The translations under genes and the position numbers were made by a program. The notes beneath the pieces were generated by a model, which did not search any database, was not told the origin of the DNA, and worked only from the letters and a program-made list of their open reading frames with translations. A stretch of DNA of 64,000 nt from Pseudomonas kermanshahensis (lineage in GTDB: Bacteria; Pseudomonadota; Gammaproteobacteria; Pseudomonadales; Pseudomonadaceae), in NCBI RefSeq assembly GCF_014269205.2, contig NZ_JABWRY020000001.1, forward strand, positions 2,604,001 through 2,668,000. The letters run 5' to 3'. This document shows, piece by piece, positions 16,503 through 24,944 of this stretch (position 1 is the first letter of the stretch; each line of letters opens with the position of its first letter).

Positions 16503-16952
16503 ATGTTGAAAGTATTGGACTCAACTCTCGAAGCTATCGGGAACACCCCTCTGGTGCGGCTGGATAGGCTGACCAAAGCGTACGGGGTTAAAGGGACTAT
16601 TTTGGCCAAGCTGGACTACCTGAACCCAGGTTTTTCTAAGAAAGACCGCGCGGCGCTTGGGGTGATCGAAGAGGCGGAGAGTCGAGGTGTACTCAGCCCG
16701 GGTCAGACCGTTGTTGAACTGACTTCTGGCAACATGGGCACCGGCTTAGCAATTGTCTGCAAAATCAAAGGTTACCCGTTCATTGCTGTGATGTCGAAAA
16801 GCAACTCCGAAGAGCGCGCTCGAATGATGCGAGCATTGGGCGCCGAGGTAGTGCTCGTAGATCAGTTGCCTGACTCGATTCCAGGGCAGGTATCTGGCGG
16901 CGACCTAGAGCTTGTTGACAAGGTCGCTCAAGAAATCACCGTAGTGAGATGA
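16503..16952 (+). pseudogene. truncated cysteine synthase-family gene
   Basis: 149 residues, about half the family length, with AGGAG before the ATG. It matches the N-terminal part of O-acetylserine sulfhydrylase / cystathionine beta-synthase-fold enzymes: IGNTPLVRL, NPGFSKKDRAA with the PLP lysine, and SGNMGTGLA. Homology stops at DLELVDKVAQEIT and the frame ends four residues later. The PLP phosphate-binding glycine loop (GTGGT) and the rest of the large domain are absent. The break coincides with an inverted repeat (GTAGTGA...TCACTAC, 16941-16974). Probably inactive. Confidence 0.75.
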
Positions 16953-17523
16953 AAGGTTGTAAAAACCATCACTACAACGGTGCGTGAGCCCTCGGTGAGC
17001 AGCACCTATCGATCGATAGCTGATTCACAACGCTGAGGCATATGAGGTGCGGCAACGCCGCCTCAACATTTTCGGTCATCAAGGTTGGCGCGGAGACCTG
17101 CAAGAGGACACCAGCCCCGCTTTCCAACTAATTTGGTAGGGAAGCGAGCCGCTATGTGACCAGCTCAGGAGTGCCCGCTCAGGCAACCTGCTTGGAGAAG
17201 AGACTGAGAGATTGTGAGGATCAGTCTAGATTCGAGGCGATGTATCGCACCATTTCCTAGGTCGCTTGCTAGAGCATTAGGTAGTGATATCGCTACCTCT
17301 CGGGTGCACAAATTAGCTGTTGCTCTATCCCTCTGCCGGTGGACTCGCAGCGCTTCTAACGGTGCTACTGCGCAGATATGTGAGCCTTCACGTTTACGCT
17401 AAAGAATTTTTTGCTGCTGCCGATATTGATTCGACTAAGTGGAATTCCGCTTTGCTGCTGTTCAAAAATGGTTTGCGTGATACGGCCAGCCACCAAGCAA
17501 GGTATTATAAAGGAGTAGGTTTT
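16953..17523. other. intergenic stretch after the truncated gene
   Basis: It contains the inverted repeat at the truncation point and a small hairpin AGGTAG-N8-CTACCT near 17280. A frame runs into the next gene from 17320 and has protein-like composition, but it has no start with a ribosome binding site. I saw no remnant of the missing half of the cysteine synthase gene. Confidence 0.4.
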
Positions 17524-17913
17524 ATGGGCGAGAAGCTTCAAAGGTTTGTTGAAGGGAGTCGCGACAATGCAATTGCAGCCCTATCAGGCGCAATGGCTGG
17601 CGCGCTGGTTATTGCTTTGTATGAAAGCCCTCATAACAAAGGGCTTGCAATTTCTTTGGCTGTGTTCGCCGTTTGCTCGTGTGTCAGCGCAATCATCGGG
17701 CTGACTAAGTCCGGAAAGACACCGAATACTGTGAGTCTCGCGATATTGTTGATCTCTGCAGCGGCAGCAGGCTACACCGTTTGGGACTCAATTCAGCAGC
17801 GCCCGAAAAGTTTCGCTACGATCGAGTCTAATGGGGTAGCTTATAAAATTAGCGCCCAGGACTGCGATTTTGGAGTCAAGGGAGTCATGACTTGCAAGAT
17901 CAGGGAAGAGTGA
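17524..17913 (+). CDS. small membrane protein
   Basis: 129 residues from ATG 17524, supported by AAGGAG eight bases upstream. A short soluble start (MGEKLQRFVEGSRDN) precedes three hydrophobic segments (AIAALSGAMAGALVIALYE, LAISLAVFAVCSCVSAIIGL, VSLAILLISAAAAGYTVW). A ~40-residue tail with two cysteines (DCDFGVKGVMTCKI) follows. No family recognised. The open frame extends upstream without a good start. Confidence 0.55.
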   Translation: MGEKLQRFVEGSRDNAIAALSGAMAGALVIALYESPHNKGLAISLAVFAVCSCVSAIIGLTKSGKTPNTVSLAILLISAAAAGYTVWDSIQQRPKSFATIESNGVAYKISAQDCDFGVKGVMTCKIREE

Positions 17914-18045
17914 CTCAGTCGATACGCTAGCGCTGTCTTGGGGCTGTATGCATTGCCAGCGAGGGAGCGCGCGTCGACTCGTTTGCGGGGTCTACAATTG
18001 TTCATTTTGGCCCCGCAGCCAATCCAGCAGGCACTAGGATGCAAA

Positions 18046-18723
18046 ATGCCCCATCTGGTCGAGAATGCGCTATCAGATTTGTATTCAAATGGCTGGGCAA
18101 GCCTTCAGTTGCCGGACGATACCGCCGCGGTGATTCAGCAAGCGGCGCTCGAAATAGCTTTTTCCATTGGGCAGCCCAGGACAACACGCCGTGGAGGGCC
18201 TTTGATTGACGTGCTGATTCCGACTGACACGCAATCTGCGAATCTCCGCTCTCTCAGCGCCCGTTATGGTCTGAGACCATTTCCATGGCACACCGACGGG
18301 GCTCACTGGGCTACACCGCCCCGCTATCTCGTTATGGGTTGCTTAGAGGCCGCCCCCGACGCTGCTCAAACTCTCTTCTCTGAAGGAAGCGCATTCAAGC
18401 CTTTGAACGCGGGGGCCGCTCGCTCGTCGACCTTCAGGGTTACCAATGGCGGCAACAGTTTTTACACCACGGCTCGAGGCAGTTCCGATCGTTACTACAG
18501 GTACGACCCTGGCTGCATGACGCCAATGGACGCCGGCGCTCACGAAATCTTGCGCGCGATCGATCTCTTTGAGCCCGCAGAAGAACATGCAATCACCTGG
18601 CAGGCCGGGATGTTGCTACTGCTTGATAACTGGCGATTTTTACATCGGCGTGGAGCAGCACAGGGTAGCACTGAGCGGAAGCTCCTGAGGGTCACCGTAA
18701 TGGAGAGAAGCAACCATGGCTAA
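18046..18723 (+). CDS. TauD/TfdA-like Fe(II)/2-oxoglutarate oxygenase
   Basis: 225 residues from ATG 18046 (AGGA upstream); the longer frame from 17938 has a low-complexity lead. Iron ligands are visible: the HTD pair in PFPWHTDGAHWATPPRY and the distal histidine in WRFLHRRGAA, followed by the 2-oxoglutarate arginine in RKLLRVTV. At ~225 residues it is shorter than TauD (~280). Substrate unknown. Its last 8 bases overlap the ATG of the HEPN/zinc gene, so the two are co-translated, an unusual pairing. Confidence 0.75.
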   Translation: MPHLVENALSDLYSNGWASLQLPDDTAAVIQQAALEIAFSIGQPRTTRRGGPLIDVLIPTDTQSANLRSLSARYGLRPFPWHTDGAHWATPPRYLVMGCLEAAPDAAQTLFSEGSAFKPLNAGAARSSTFRVTNGGNSFYTTARGSSDRYYRYDPGCMTPMDAGAHEILRAIDLFEPAEEHAITWQAGMLLLLDNWRFLHRRGAAQGSTERKLLRVTVMERSNHG

Positions 18724-19720
18724 CACAGGAAGTACCGCCAAAAAGCCGCGCAAGGAAGTGCCATCAGTGATCTCGGCGGAGGCGCTGTTAGGAAAGTCTC
18801 GGCTTTACGCCTCGCGAGCGTTGCAGGCCAAGGCCTCGAAGGATTCCGAGGTCTATCAGATCTGGGCTGCTTTGGCCCTTGAGCTCCTGGGTAAAGCTCA
18901 GCTGGCGGCGATTCATCCTTGCCTGGTCGTGGAAACCGACAATCCGAATAGCCTTTTGGAGGCTTGTGGTGTCGAAACTGACACCAAGGTGAAGACTATC
19001 AGTGCTCACGTGGTTTTCGCACGACTGAAACACACGGTGGCAAAATTCGGCACACCACATGCTAAGGCATGCGAATTGATCTCCTCACGTAGAAATGCCG
19101 AACTCCATTCGGGCCAGGCAGCATACGCCGGCGTCATGGATAGCGACTGGGAGGGGGAGTTCTGGACAACCTCAGAGCTCATCCTTGCATCCATGGAGCT
19201 CGAGCTGGAGGATTGGGTGGGCAGTGAGTCAAAAATCCCTGCTGCCCTTGCAAAGGATTTCCACACGATCAAAGTGCAGGCGGCCAAACAGCGTATCGCG
19301 AACGCCCGAGCAACCTTTGAAAAGCCCGAGGAGGCATCCGGCTCATCACAGCAGAAGCCGAAAAAGCGTTCTCCTAAAGAGATCAAGGCGCTGCGAGAGC
19401 AGTCCCAGAGCCTCAGGTGGTGGACGTATCAGGATGCATTTAGATACCTCTTGGATAGCCACTGGGACATTCCGTGCCCTGCATGTGAAAGCAAAGCCTT
19501 CTTAGGGGGCGATCGTATCCACGAAGAGGTCATCGAGCAGGATCATGAAAGTGGATACGAAACGGTTGAGCGCTACTCCACGCCAGTCGAGTTCTACTGC
19601 CCAACTTGTGATCTGCACCTAGAGGGTGCCGAAGCGATGAACGCTGCAGGCTTTGATGAAGAGTACGTTGAGCAGGATGAGCGAGAGATTGAGTATGAGC
19701 CAGACTATGGAAACGACTAG
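18716..19720 (+). CDS. HEPN-like protein with C-terminal zinc ribbon
   Basis: 334 residues. The N-terminal ~190 residues are helical and include R-N-A-E-L-H (R126, H131), the Rx4H signature of HEPN RNases, in the context ELISSRRNAELHSG. A charged linker (EEASGSSQQKPKKRS) leads to a C-terminal domain with CPAC and CPTC pairs and acidic ends. The zinc ribbon may bind nucleic acid. It is coupled to the TauD-like gene. Function is inferred; possibly a toxin or antiphage effector. Confidence 0.65.
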   Translation: MANTGSTAKKPRKEVPSVISAEALLGKSRLYASRALQAKASKDSEVYQIWAALALELLGKAQLAAIHPCLVVETDNPNSLLEACGVETDTKVKTISAHVVFARLKHTVAKFGTPHAKACELISSRRNAELHSGQAAYAGVMDSDWEGEFWTTSELILASMELELEDWVGSESKIPAALAKDFHTIKVQAAKQRIANARATFEKPEEASGSSQQKPKKRSPKEIKALREQSQSLRWWTYQDAFRYLLDSHWDIPCPACESKAFLGGDRIHEEVIEQDHESGYETVERYSTPVEFYCPTCDLHLEGAEAMNAAGFDEEYVEQDEREIEYEPDYGND

Positions 19721-19912
19721 GCTGTAGACTACCTACGAAGACTGCTGGAAAGCCCAAGGATCCCGGGGCCGCAAAGCCATTGGAGCGAGGGCTTCGTGGG
19801 GACAGCGACTTATCAAGACAAACGGCCATAACCTGCATCGATAGGGGCGTACTCGTCAATATCGTTTAGGATGGCACCTTACACAGTAATCCATTACCAC
19901 AGGAAGAAATCT

Positions 19913-20284
19913 ATGTCGCGCTTGGCCGAATTCCGTAAACTCGAGCAGGCTCTTGCGGCTCAGCTCGCTGAGTTGGAAGAATTGAAAGGAAGCTCCGAGC
20001 TTCAGAAAGAGATTGAATTCGAAACCAAACTCCGCGATCTTTTGGCCAAATATGGCTTCAGTCTGCGTGACGTAATCAACATTCTCGATCCTGAAGCGGG
20101 CCGTCGCGCATCAGTAGCGGCACCACAGAAAACTCTCCGCAAACCTCGTGGCGTAAAGGTTTACAAGAACCCGAACAACGGCGAAATCATCGAAACTAAA
20201 GGCGGTAATCACAAGCTGCTGAAGGAGTGGAAAGCCGAGTTTGGTGCAGACGTTGTTGAGTCTTGGGTTTCTGTTCAAGGCTGA
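19913..20284 (+). CDS. MvaT/TurA-family xenogeneic silencer
   Basis: 123 residues from ATG 19913 with AGGAAG upstream; this is the usual family length. The N-terminal oligomerisation helices (MSRLAEFRKLEQAL...LRDLLAKYGFSLRDVINILDPEAG) are joined by a basic linker to the DNA-binding domain (VKVYKNPNNGEIIETKGGNHK...EWKAEFGADVVESW), including the R-G-V-K-V and G-G-N-H-K minor-groove elements. Pseudomonas uses these H-NS-like proteins to silence AT-rich foreign DNA. As an accessory copy it may protect the island or act with the two N-domain-only proteins at 128-827. Confidence 0.92.
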   Translation: MSRLAEFRKLEQALAAQLAELEELKGSSELQKEIEFETKLRDLLAKYGFSLRDVINILDPEAGRRASVAAPQKTLRKPRGVKVYKNPNNGEIIETKGGNHKLLKEWKAEFGADVVESWVSVQG

Positions 20285-20296
20285 CACGCAGCAACG

Positions 20297-20326
20297 CGAG
20301 GGGAGTAGTGATGACTACTTCCCTCG
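20297..20326 (+). terminator. stem-loop after the MvaT gene
   Basis: CGAGGGGAGTAG pairs with CTACTTCCCTCG (one G-T pair) around a short loop, 12 bases after the stop. No strong T-run follows; probable transcript end. Confidence 0.6.
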
Positions 20327-20403
20327 AAGCTTTGAGGTGGATGCTTCAGCAATGACAGAATGAAATTCGAATCTGAATAGATCCACAATCTTGCTTAAAA
20401 TGA

Positions 20404-21201
20404 TCAGCGGATCAATTTAAGTGTTATGCCTGCCAGAGCCTCATTGAACTCGTCAACTGCTATAGCAGCTCTACCGTCAAGGCTAGGCATGTTGTCGTGG
20501 AGCTTTTGGATGCTTTCCTTCAGGAGCAGGTTACTGCTCAGCAAAATATCTTTCGCAGAGACTTTTTTAAGCAGGCTTTTACAAAGATTTTTCCCTTGGA
20601 GGGTGCGCCCTATATATAGCGATATGTTTACAGTGTTTGTTTGGACTCGTACAAACTTGACATGCTCGTCGTACACGTGAAAGCGCGGGTGGTAAGAGTC
20701 AACAAAATCTTGCGGCTTTGGGTAGGCTGCCACTGAAGCTAAAGCTGGGTCAACCCAGCAATCATTGCTTTTAGCGTGATTGCAATCAAAACAAGCAACC
20801 GCAAGATTCCAGAGATGAAAAGAATGCTGTACGAAGGGCTGCCTTGGTAAAATATGCTCAATTGTTTTTGCGTGAGAAATATTCACCAGGGGGCGCTGGC
20901 AGTAGCAGCATTTACGATCTTGCTCCGCTTCGAGAAAATCTCGAAGGTGCTTGCGAAGAAGTTTGCCAGTGACCCCTGAATTTTTAATTTTATTATGCTC
21001 GTAAAGATCAACCCACAAATCATTCGGGCTTTCAGGGTTTCCCGCTTGTCGGCTGTCGAACTCAGTCGCAGCACGACCCGCAAATTCCTTCAGGAGACGA
21101 AGCGTGCCCGGCTTGTGTTTTTTTACCCCATGGCATTCGTCACTATACCTAGCCTCGAACGCTGCAATTTCGGCTGGGCTCTTGAAGTTAAAGTGTGTCA
21201 T
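20404..21201 (-). CDS. HNH endonuclease, PtuB-like
   Basis: 265 residues. The HNH core is complete: CCYCQRPL, then KTIEHILPRQ, then WNLAVACFDCNHAKSN (residues ~97-145), with four zinc cysteines and the catalytic His. An N-terminal ~90-residue segment and a ~110-residue helical tail surround it. It follows the ATPase gene by two bases on the same strand. ATPase plus HNH nuclease is the make-up of Septu (PtuA-PtuB) and of retron-linked modules; no reverse transcriptase is present. It should cut DNA when released by the ATPase partner. Confidence 0.8.
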   Translation of the reverse strand: MTHFNFKSPAEIAAFEARYSDECHGVKKHKPGTLRLLKEFAGRAATEFDSRQAGNPESPNDLWVDLYEHNKIKNSGVTGKLLRKHLRDFLEAEQDRKCCYCQRPLVNISHAKTIEHILPRQPFVQHSFHLWNLAVACFDCNHAKSNDCWVDPALASVAAYPKPQDFVDSYHPRFHVYDEHVKFVRVQTNTVNISLYIGRTLQGKNLCKSLLKKVSAKDILLSSNLLLKESIQKLHDNMPSLDGRAAIAVDEFNEALAGITLKLIR

Positions 21202-21203
21202 TG

Positions 21204-23549
21204 CTAGCTCACCTGAATAACTGAGCGAATTGCTGTTATGGCTTTGTGAATTAGGTCAAGATCGCCATATTTCTGCGCGCCGTTATCATGCTTTGCGGTT
21301 TTATCAATTATATCACTGATGGCAGAGAGATCCGCGATTGCCGAGGATCCGAAACTACTAGCTTCACGCGCATCGGTGTTGACGAGCTCAATTACACCGG
21401 AGACAAGTCTGGCACATTTTTCATGAACCTCTCTGTTGTGGGGCGTGTAAGTATGGAAGCCCTGCAGCAGGATAGTCTCAACCGAATGCCTGTCTTCAAG
21501 GTCTAAAAGGTCAAGAACACCTTCATTGACATTCCAGCAATACGAGTTACTGCCTTTGGCGTTAGCTATCATTACGGGAGAATGTGTGGCCACGACTACG
21601 GATATTTCAAATGCTTCTGCCAGAATTGAGAAGGCCCTCGGCAGCACCTGTTGCCATCGTACGTGAAGGCTGATTTCTGGCTCATCAATGAAGTAAGTTG
21701 CATTGTAGTCTGCTGCGCTAACAAGAAGTACAATCAGCTGAATGATGTTTCTCTCGCCAGAACTCAGATCTGAGAACCGGACGATGATATCATGATTGTT
21801 CGAGTGTGCTTCGTGTTCTTGCCGCGGGACGATACCTATCTCATATTTAGCGGGGTCGACTTGTCTCGCTGCGTCGATGGCCTCCTGATCAAGAGAAGTA
21901 GTAAGATTCAATGAAATCAAGCCGTCGTCGTCATCACTCCGCTTCTCCGCCTTTCCTTTTCGAAGCAAGTAGACTTCCTGGTTGAAACCCAGTTCGATCA
22001 GAATATTAGCGAAAATATTAAAGCGCCTAGAGCTTTCCAGTATAGAAATAAGGGATTTTGTTGAGGCCTCACTCCTTTTTGCGAGAGATTCAGACTCGCC
22101 AACCTGTTTATAGTATCGTCTCAGCTCTCCCGTTGCCTTCGGAAACCTATCAGCTCGAGATATCGACAGTGCTGTGCACTCCATTCTTCTCTCCGCAAGC
22201 TGGTGGATGAGGTCGCATAGCAAAAAGCTCTTGCCCACACCATTATTGCCGATGATATAAAGGCACTTATTGACCTGGGATTCAGTGAGGCTCTGCAGAA
22301 TGGGAGCCCCGTTAATCAGAAGGCTAGGTTGATAGCTATCCTTATTATAATCACTCACGTCCATGAAATCGCTGGACTGGAATAAACTATTACTTTTACG
22401 ACTCATTACCCTGCAGAGAGATGGTATATCGACATAGCCGCCTGAGAATTGAGCATTGATGATGCGCTGAACAGTTGGCAAAACATTATTAGGACTGGCT
22501 CCGCTCCGCGCCCAAATGCCAAAAATCGAGCTTGCAAGGTTCGCTGCATCTAGGTAGCTGAGGTCTTTAGTTGACGGATTATGACGAGTCACATCAATTT
22601 CAAGTACCCTGCCATCTTCTCGGCTGGTATCCGAGCTAGCGACAATCAGCATACCGCATGAGGATGACCTTGCTGCTGGTGCTGAAAAACTTATGACTGC
22701 ATTAATAGAGCAGTGTTGAGCCAATACATTTAACACCTTAAGGGCGTACTTGTGACTTTTGTTTTTAAACTGAGGTGTTATCACTACAAATTCGCCAGTC
22801 ACCCCCATGGCGAGAAGGTCTAGCAACGGCGTAATTTTTGGTACTCTAAGGCTCGACGACACCTGCGCATCTCTGCGATTTAGGTCAAGCACGTAGACAG
22901 GACTTTGTGCAGGGTAGTCGAGTATTCCATCGAACCCAAATTCGGTGTGTCTAACATCATGCATTTCGAGCTTAAGCCGTATCAGCTCGTCCTCACCACT
23001 TCGGTTATTCCCAATCATGTGGTAAGACTTGAATTTTGAGTCGATGGCAATTTGACCAGTGATCGGCTGCACGTCAATAATTGAAGTGCAATCGAGGCAT
23101 TCAACTATCCCGGCCGCTAAAAATCCTGAAATCCGTGGGTAGCTGGCTGTTACCCCATAACCTGATGATAGGATATGGTTGATTATGAATATTATGAAAT
23201 TGCGAATGCCGTCATCATTGATGGCAAGCAAATGATTTCGCACTACATAATAGCAACTTGAGAACGCTTCATCATTTAGCCCGTGAAGCGCTATTTTAAT
23301 GGCGTAGCTATCCGGTCGAAAATGTCTTTCAACCTTGCTCCGTAAATCTTCCGGAGCGGATAGGCGATCTAGCTCTAGCTCTAGCTCTAGGTCGTTGTCG
23401 CTATTCAAATCAGCAACCGCGAATACGAGTATCACCCAGTCAGCGTCAGCTCCGTTTAATCTCAGTGAAGACAACTTGGAAACAAGTTTTCGGCGAATTT
23501 GAGTCCAGTCAACATCTTGCGCAATCAGTTCCATTATCGTTTCAGCCAT
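21204..23549 (-). CDS. AAA/ABC-type ATPase with long N-terminal extension (PtuA-like)
   Basis: 781 residues from ATG 23549 (GTG 23552 is possible). The C-terminal half is an ABC-type ATPase: Walker A IIGNNGVGKSFLL (~residue 430), signature FSDLSSGERNIIQL, Walker B ATYFIDEPEISLH and switch ATHSPVM. The first ~410 residues are unlike PtuA. One stretch (LLDLLAMGVTGEFVVITPQF...NVLAQHCSINAVISFS) faintly resembles the end of an adenine-methyltransferase fold, but no NPPF-type motif is seen. With the downstream HNH gene it forms a Septu-like pair. Confidence 0.78.
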   Translation of the reverse strand: MAETIMELIAQDVDWTQIRRKLVSKLSSLRLNGADADWVILVFAVADLNSDNDLELELELDRLSAPEDLRSKVERHFRPDSYAIKIALHGLNDEAFSSCYYVVRNHLLAINDDGIRNFIIFIINHILSSGYGVTASYPRISGFLAAGIVECLDCTSIIDVQPITGQIAIDSKFKSYHMIGNNRSGEDELIRLKLEMHDVRHTEFGFDGILDYPAQSPVYVLDLNRRDAQVSSSLRVPKITPLLDLLAMGVTGEFVVITPQFKNKSHKYALKVLNVLAQHCSINAVISFSAPAARSSSCGMLIVASSDTSREDGRVLEIDVTRHNPSTKDLSYLDAANLASSIFGIWARSGASPNNVLPTVQRIINAQFSGGYVDIPSLCRVMSRKSNSLFQSSDFMDVSDYNKDSYQPSLLINGAPILQSLTESQVNKCLYIIGNNGVGKSFLLCDLIHQLAERRMECTALSISRADRFPKATGELRRYYKQVGESESLAKRSEASTKSLISILESSRRFNIFANILIELGFNQEVYLLRKGKAEKRSDDDDGLISLNLTTSLDQEAIDAARQVDPAKYEIGIVPRQEHEAHSNNHDIIVRFSDLSSGERNIIQLIVLLVSAADYNATYFIDEPEISLHVRWQQVLPRAFSILAEAFEISVVVATHSPVMIANAKGSNSYCWNVNEGVLDLLDLEDRHSVETILLQGFHTYTPHNREVHEKCARLVSGVIELVNTDAREASSFGSSAIADLSAISDIIDKTAKHDNGAQKYGDLDLIHKAITAIRSVIQVS

Positions 23550-23797
23550 CACGAGTTTTATATCGCCTAGGCTCAGATGCTATGGCATGGAGCTAGGCAG
23601 CCAGCGATGGCCACTATTGTGCCATGAACAAGAGAGAGTGAATGCGCATTCTGCAGGGGGCGCGTGCGACTTTTTGAAAGGAGGATCAACCCCAGCGAAG
23701 CATCGCACATGGACGATCCTGGTCTACAAGTTTGATCTCAGGCTGTTTGGGTGTAGGAGGGGGGGCATGATGGCTCCGGCCTGCACTGAACCAGAGG

Positions 23798-24739
23798 TCA
23801 CTTTTCCAGCTTTCGGATAAGTCCGCCGAACTGTTGCGCCGGCTCCACATACCGCAGTGCTGACTTCACGTCACTCCAGCCCACATACTCCATAAGCGTC
23901 TTGATGTCCCAGCCAGAGCTGGCTGCCCAGGTAGCAAATCCTCGTCGGATCGAATGAGCACTGTAGATCTCGGAGGGCAAGCCACACCTATTCAAGGTGT
24001 CGCGGAGGAGAGGGATAAGGCTGTGGGCCGCGATCGGGCGATCGCTGATGTTGCCCCAGCGATCAATCCCCCTGAACACCCCGCCACGAGTAAGGCCAGC
24101 AGCTTCGATCCAGTTCAGGTACGCCTCGACCGGGCACAGCTTGCTCAGTGATGGTGTCTTGTACTCACGGCCAGTGTTGTGCCGGTCTCCTTTGGAAGAC
24201 CCCAGGTAGAACCTGATCCCGACGTATCGCTCTGCATGCGTATTTTCGATCGTGAGCCTAGCCAGTTCGTCCCCGCGGAATCCCCTCCAAAAGCCAATTG
24301 TGAGCAAAGCGATGTCGCGGGTCGCCTTGAGAAGAGCCGCCATGTTGCCGGCGGCTCTTGCCCGAACGGCCTCATCCTCCAGGTGCGCCACTGCTTTTTC
24401 GAGGTGCAATAACGCCAGAGGAGCCGCTTGCTTCTGCTGCACGGGGTGTATCGCCCGGATGCCCTTCAGCAACTGCCTGACCTTGGGGGCTTTGGTGGGG
24501 TCGGGGAAGCCATTGCTTTGGTGCCAGTTAGCGAGCGCAGCCAGGCGTTGCTTTAGCGTACTCAACGCCAGCTGGTCGGCGTACTCCGCAATATAGCGCA
24601 CAACGGACTCAGTGGTGGTAGGCAGGAAGCCGCCCCAGGAGACTTCGTAGTGGGAGAGGGCGGCCGCATAGCTCTTCGAAGTGTTCTGACGAACGCTTGC
24701 CTCCAAGTACCTATCTGCCTTGCTGACCTTATCCACCAC
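23798..24739 (-). CDS. tyrosine recombinase / site-specific integrase
   Basis: 313 residues. An N-terminal SAM-like core-binding domain (RQNTSKSYAAALSHYEVSW) is followed by the catalytic domain with Arg in FWRGFRGDEL, His-x-x-Arg in HSIRRGFATWA and the nucleophile Tyr in GWSDVKSALRYVEP. It is divergent from the KfrA-like gene with 205 bases between. Recombinases of this class move islands or transposon-like cassettes, so this may be the mover of part of the defence block. No att site could be identified by eye. Confidence 0.88.
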   Translation of the reverse strand: MVDKVSKADRYLEASVRQNTSKSYAAALSHYEVSWGGFLPTTTESVVRYIAEYADQLALSTLKQRLAALANWHQSNGFPDPTKAPKVRQLLKGIRAIHPVQQKQAAPLALLHLEKAVAHLEDEAVRARAAGNMAALLKATRDIALLTIGFWRGFRGDELARLTIENTHAERYVGIRFYLGSSKGDRHNTGREYKTPSLSKLCPVEAYLNWIEAAGLTRGGVFRGIDRWGNISDRPIAAHSLIPLLRDTLNRCGLPSEIYSAHSIRRGFATWAASSGWDIKTLMEYVGWSDVKSALRYVEPAQQFGGLIRKLEK

Positions 24740-24865
24740 GTCATTTCCCCGTTTTCAGCCTTCGGTGGCTAGCCTTGGCCATTTGTACCGCCTTCCAGGC
24801 CATTTTACCCCCGTTCTATTGGCTGGCAAGCCATAATTCGTGATTATATCTTGCCAAAATTTAAG

Positions 24866-24941
24866 GTACGAAACGATTTTTAACGTGATAATGTGGCACG
24901 TAATTACATGACACGTAAAACAGTACGAAATCGTAGGAGGG
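24866..24941 (+). promoter_or_regulatory. repeat-rich operator/promoter region of the KfrA-like gene
   Basis: GTACGAAACGAT (24866) and GTACGAAATCGT (24923) are 57 bases apart. Between them lie CACGTAA repeats (GGCACGTAATTA, GACACGTAAAAC). AGGAGG precedes the ATG at 24945. KfrA-type proteins bind repeats in their own promoters, so autoregulation is likely. Confidence 0.5.
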
Positions 24942-24944
24942 ATC

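Noticed and set aside
21204..23549. Retron interpretation of the ATPase-HNH pair
   Set aside because: No reverse transcriptase gene or msr/msd-like RNA region is present nearby.
23587..23820. 77-codon plus-strand frame between the ATPase and the recombinase
   Set aside because: No binding site, low-complexity Gly/Arg content and overlap with the recombinase 3' end.
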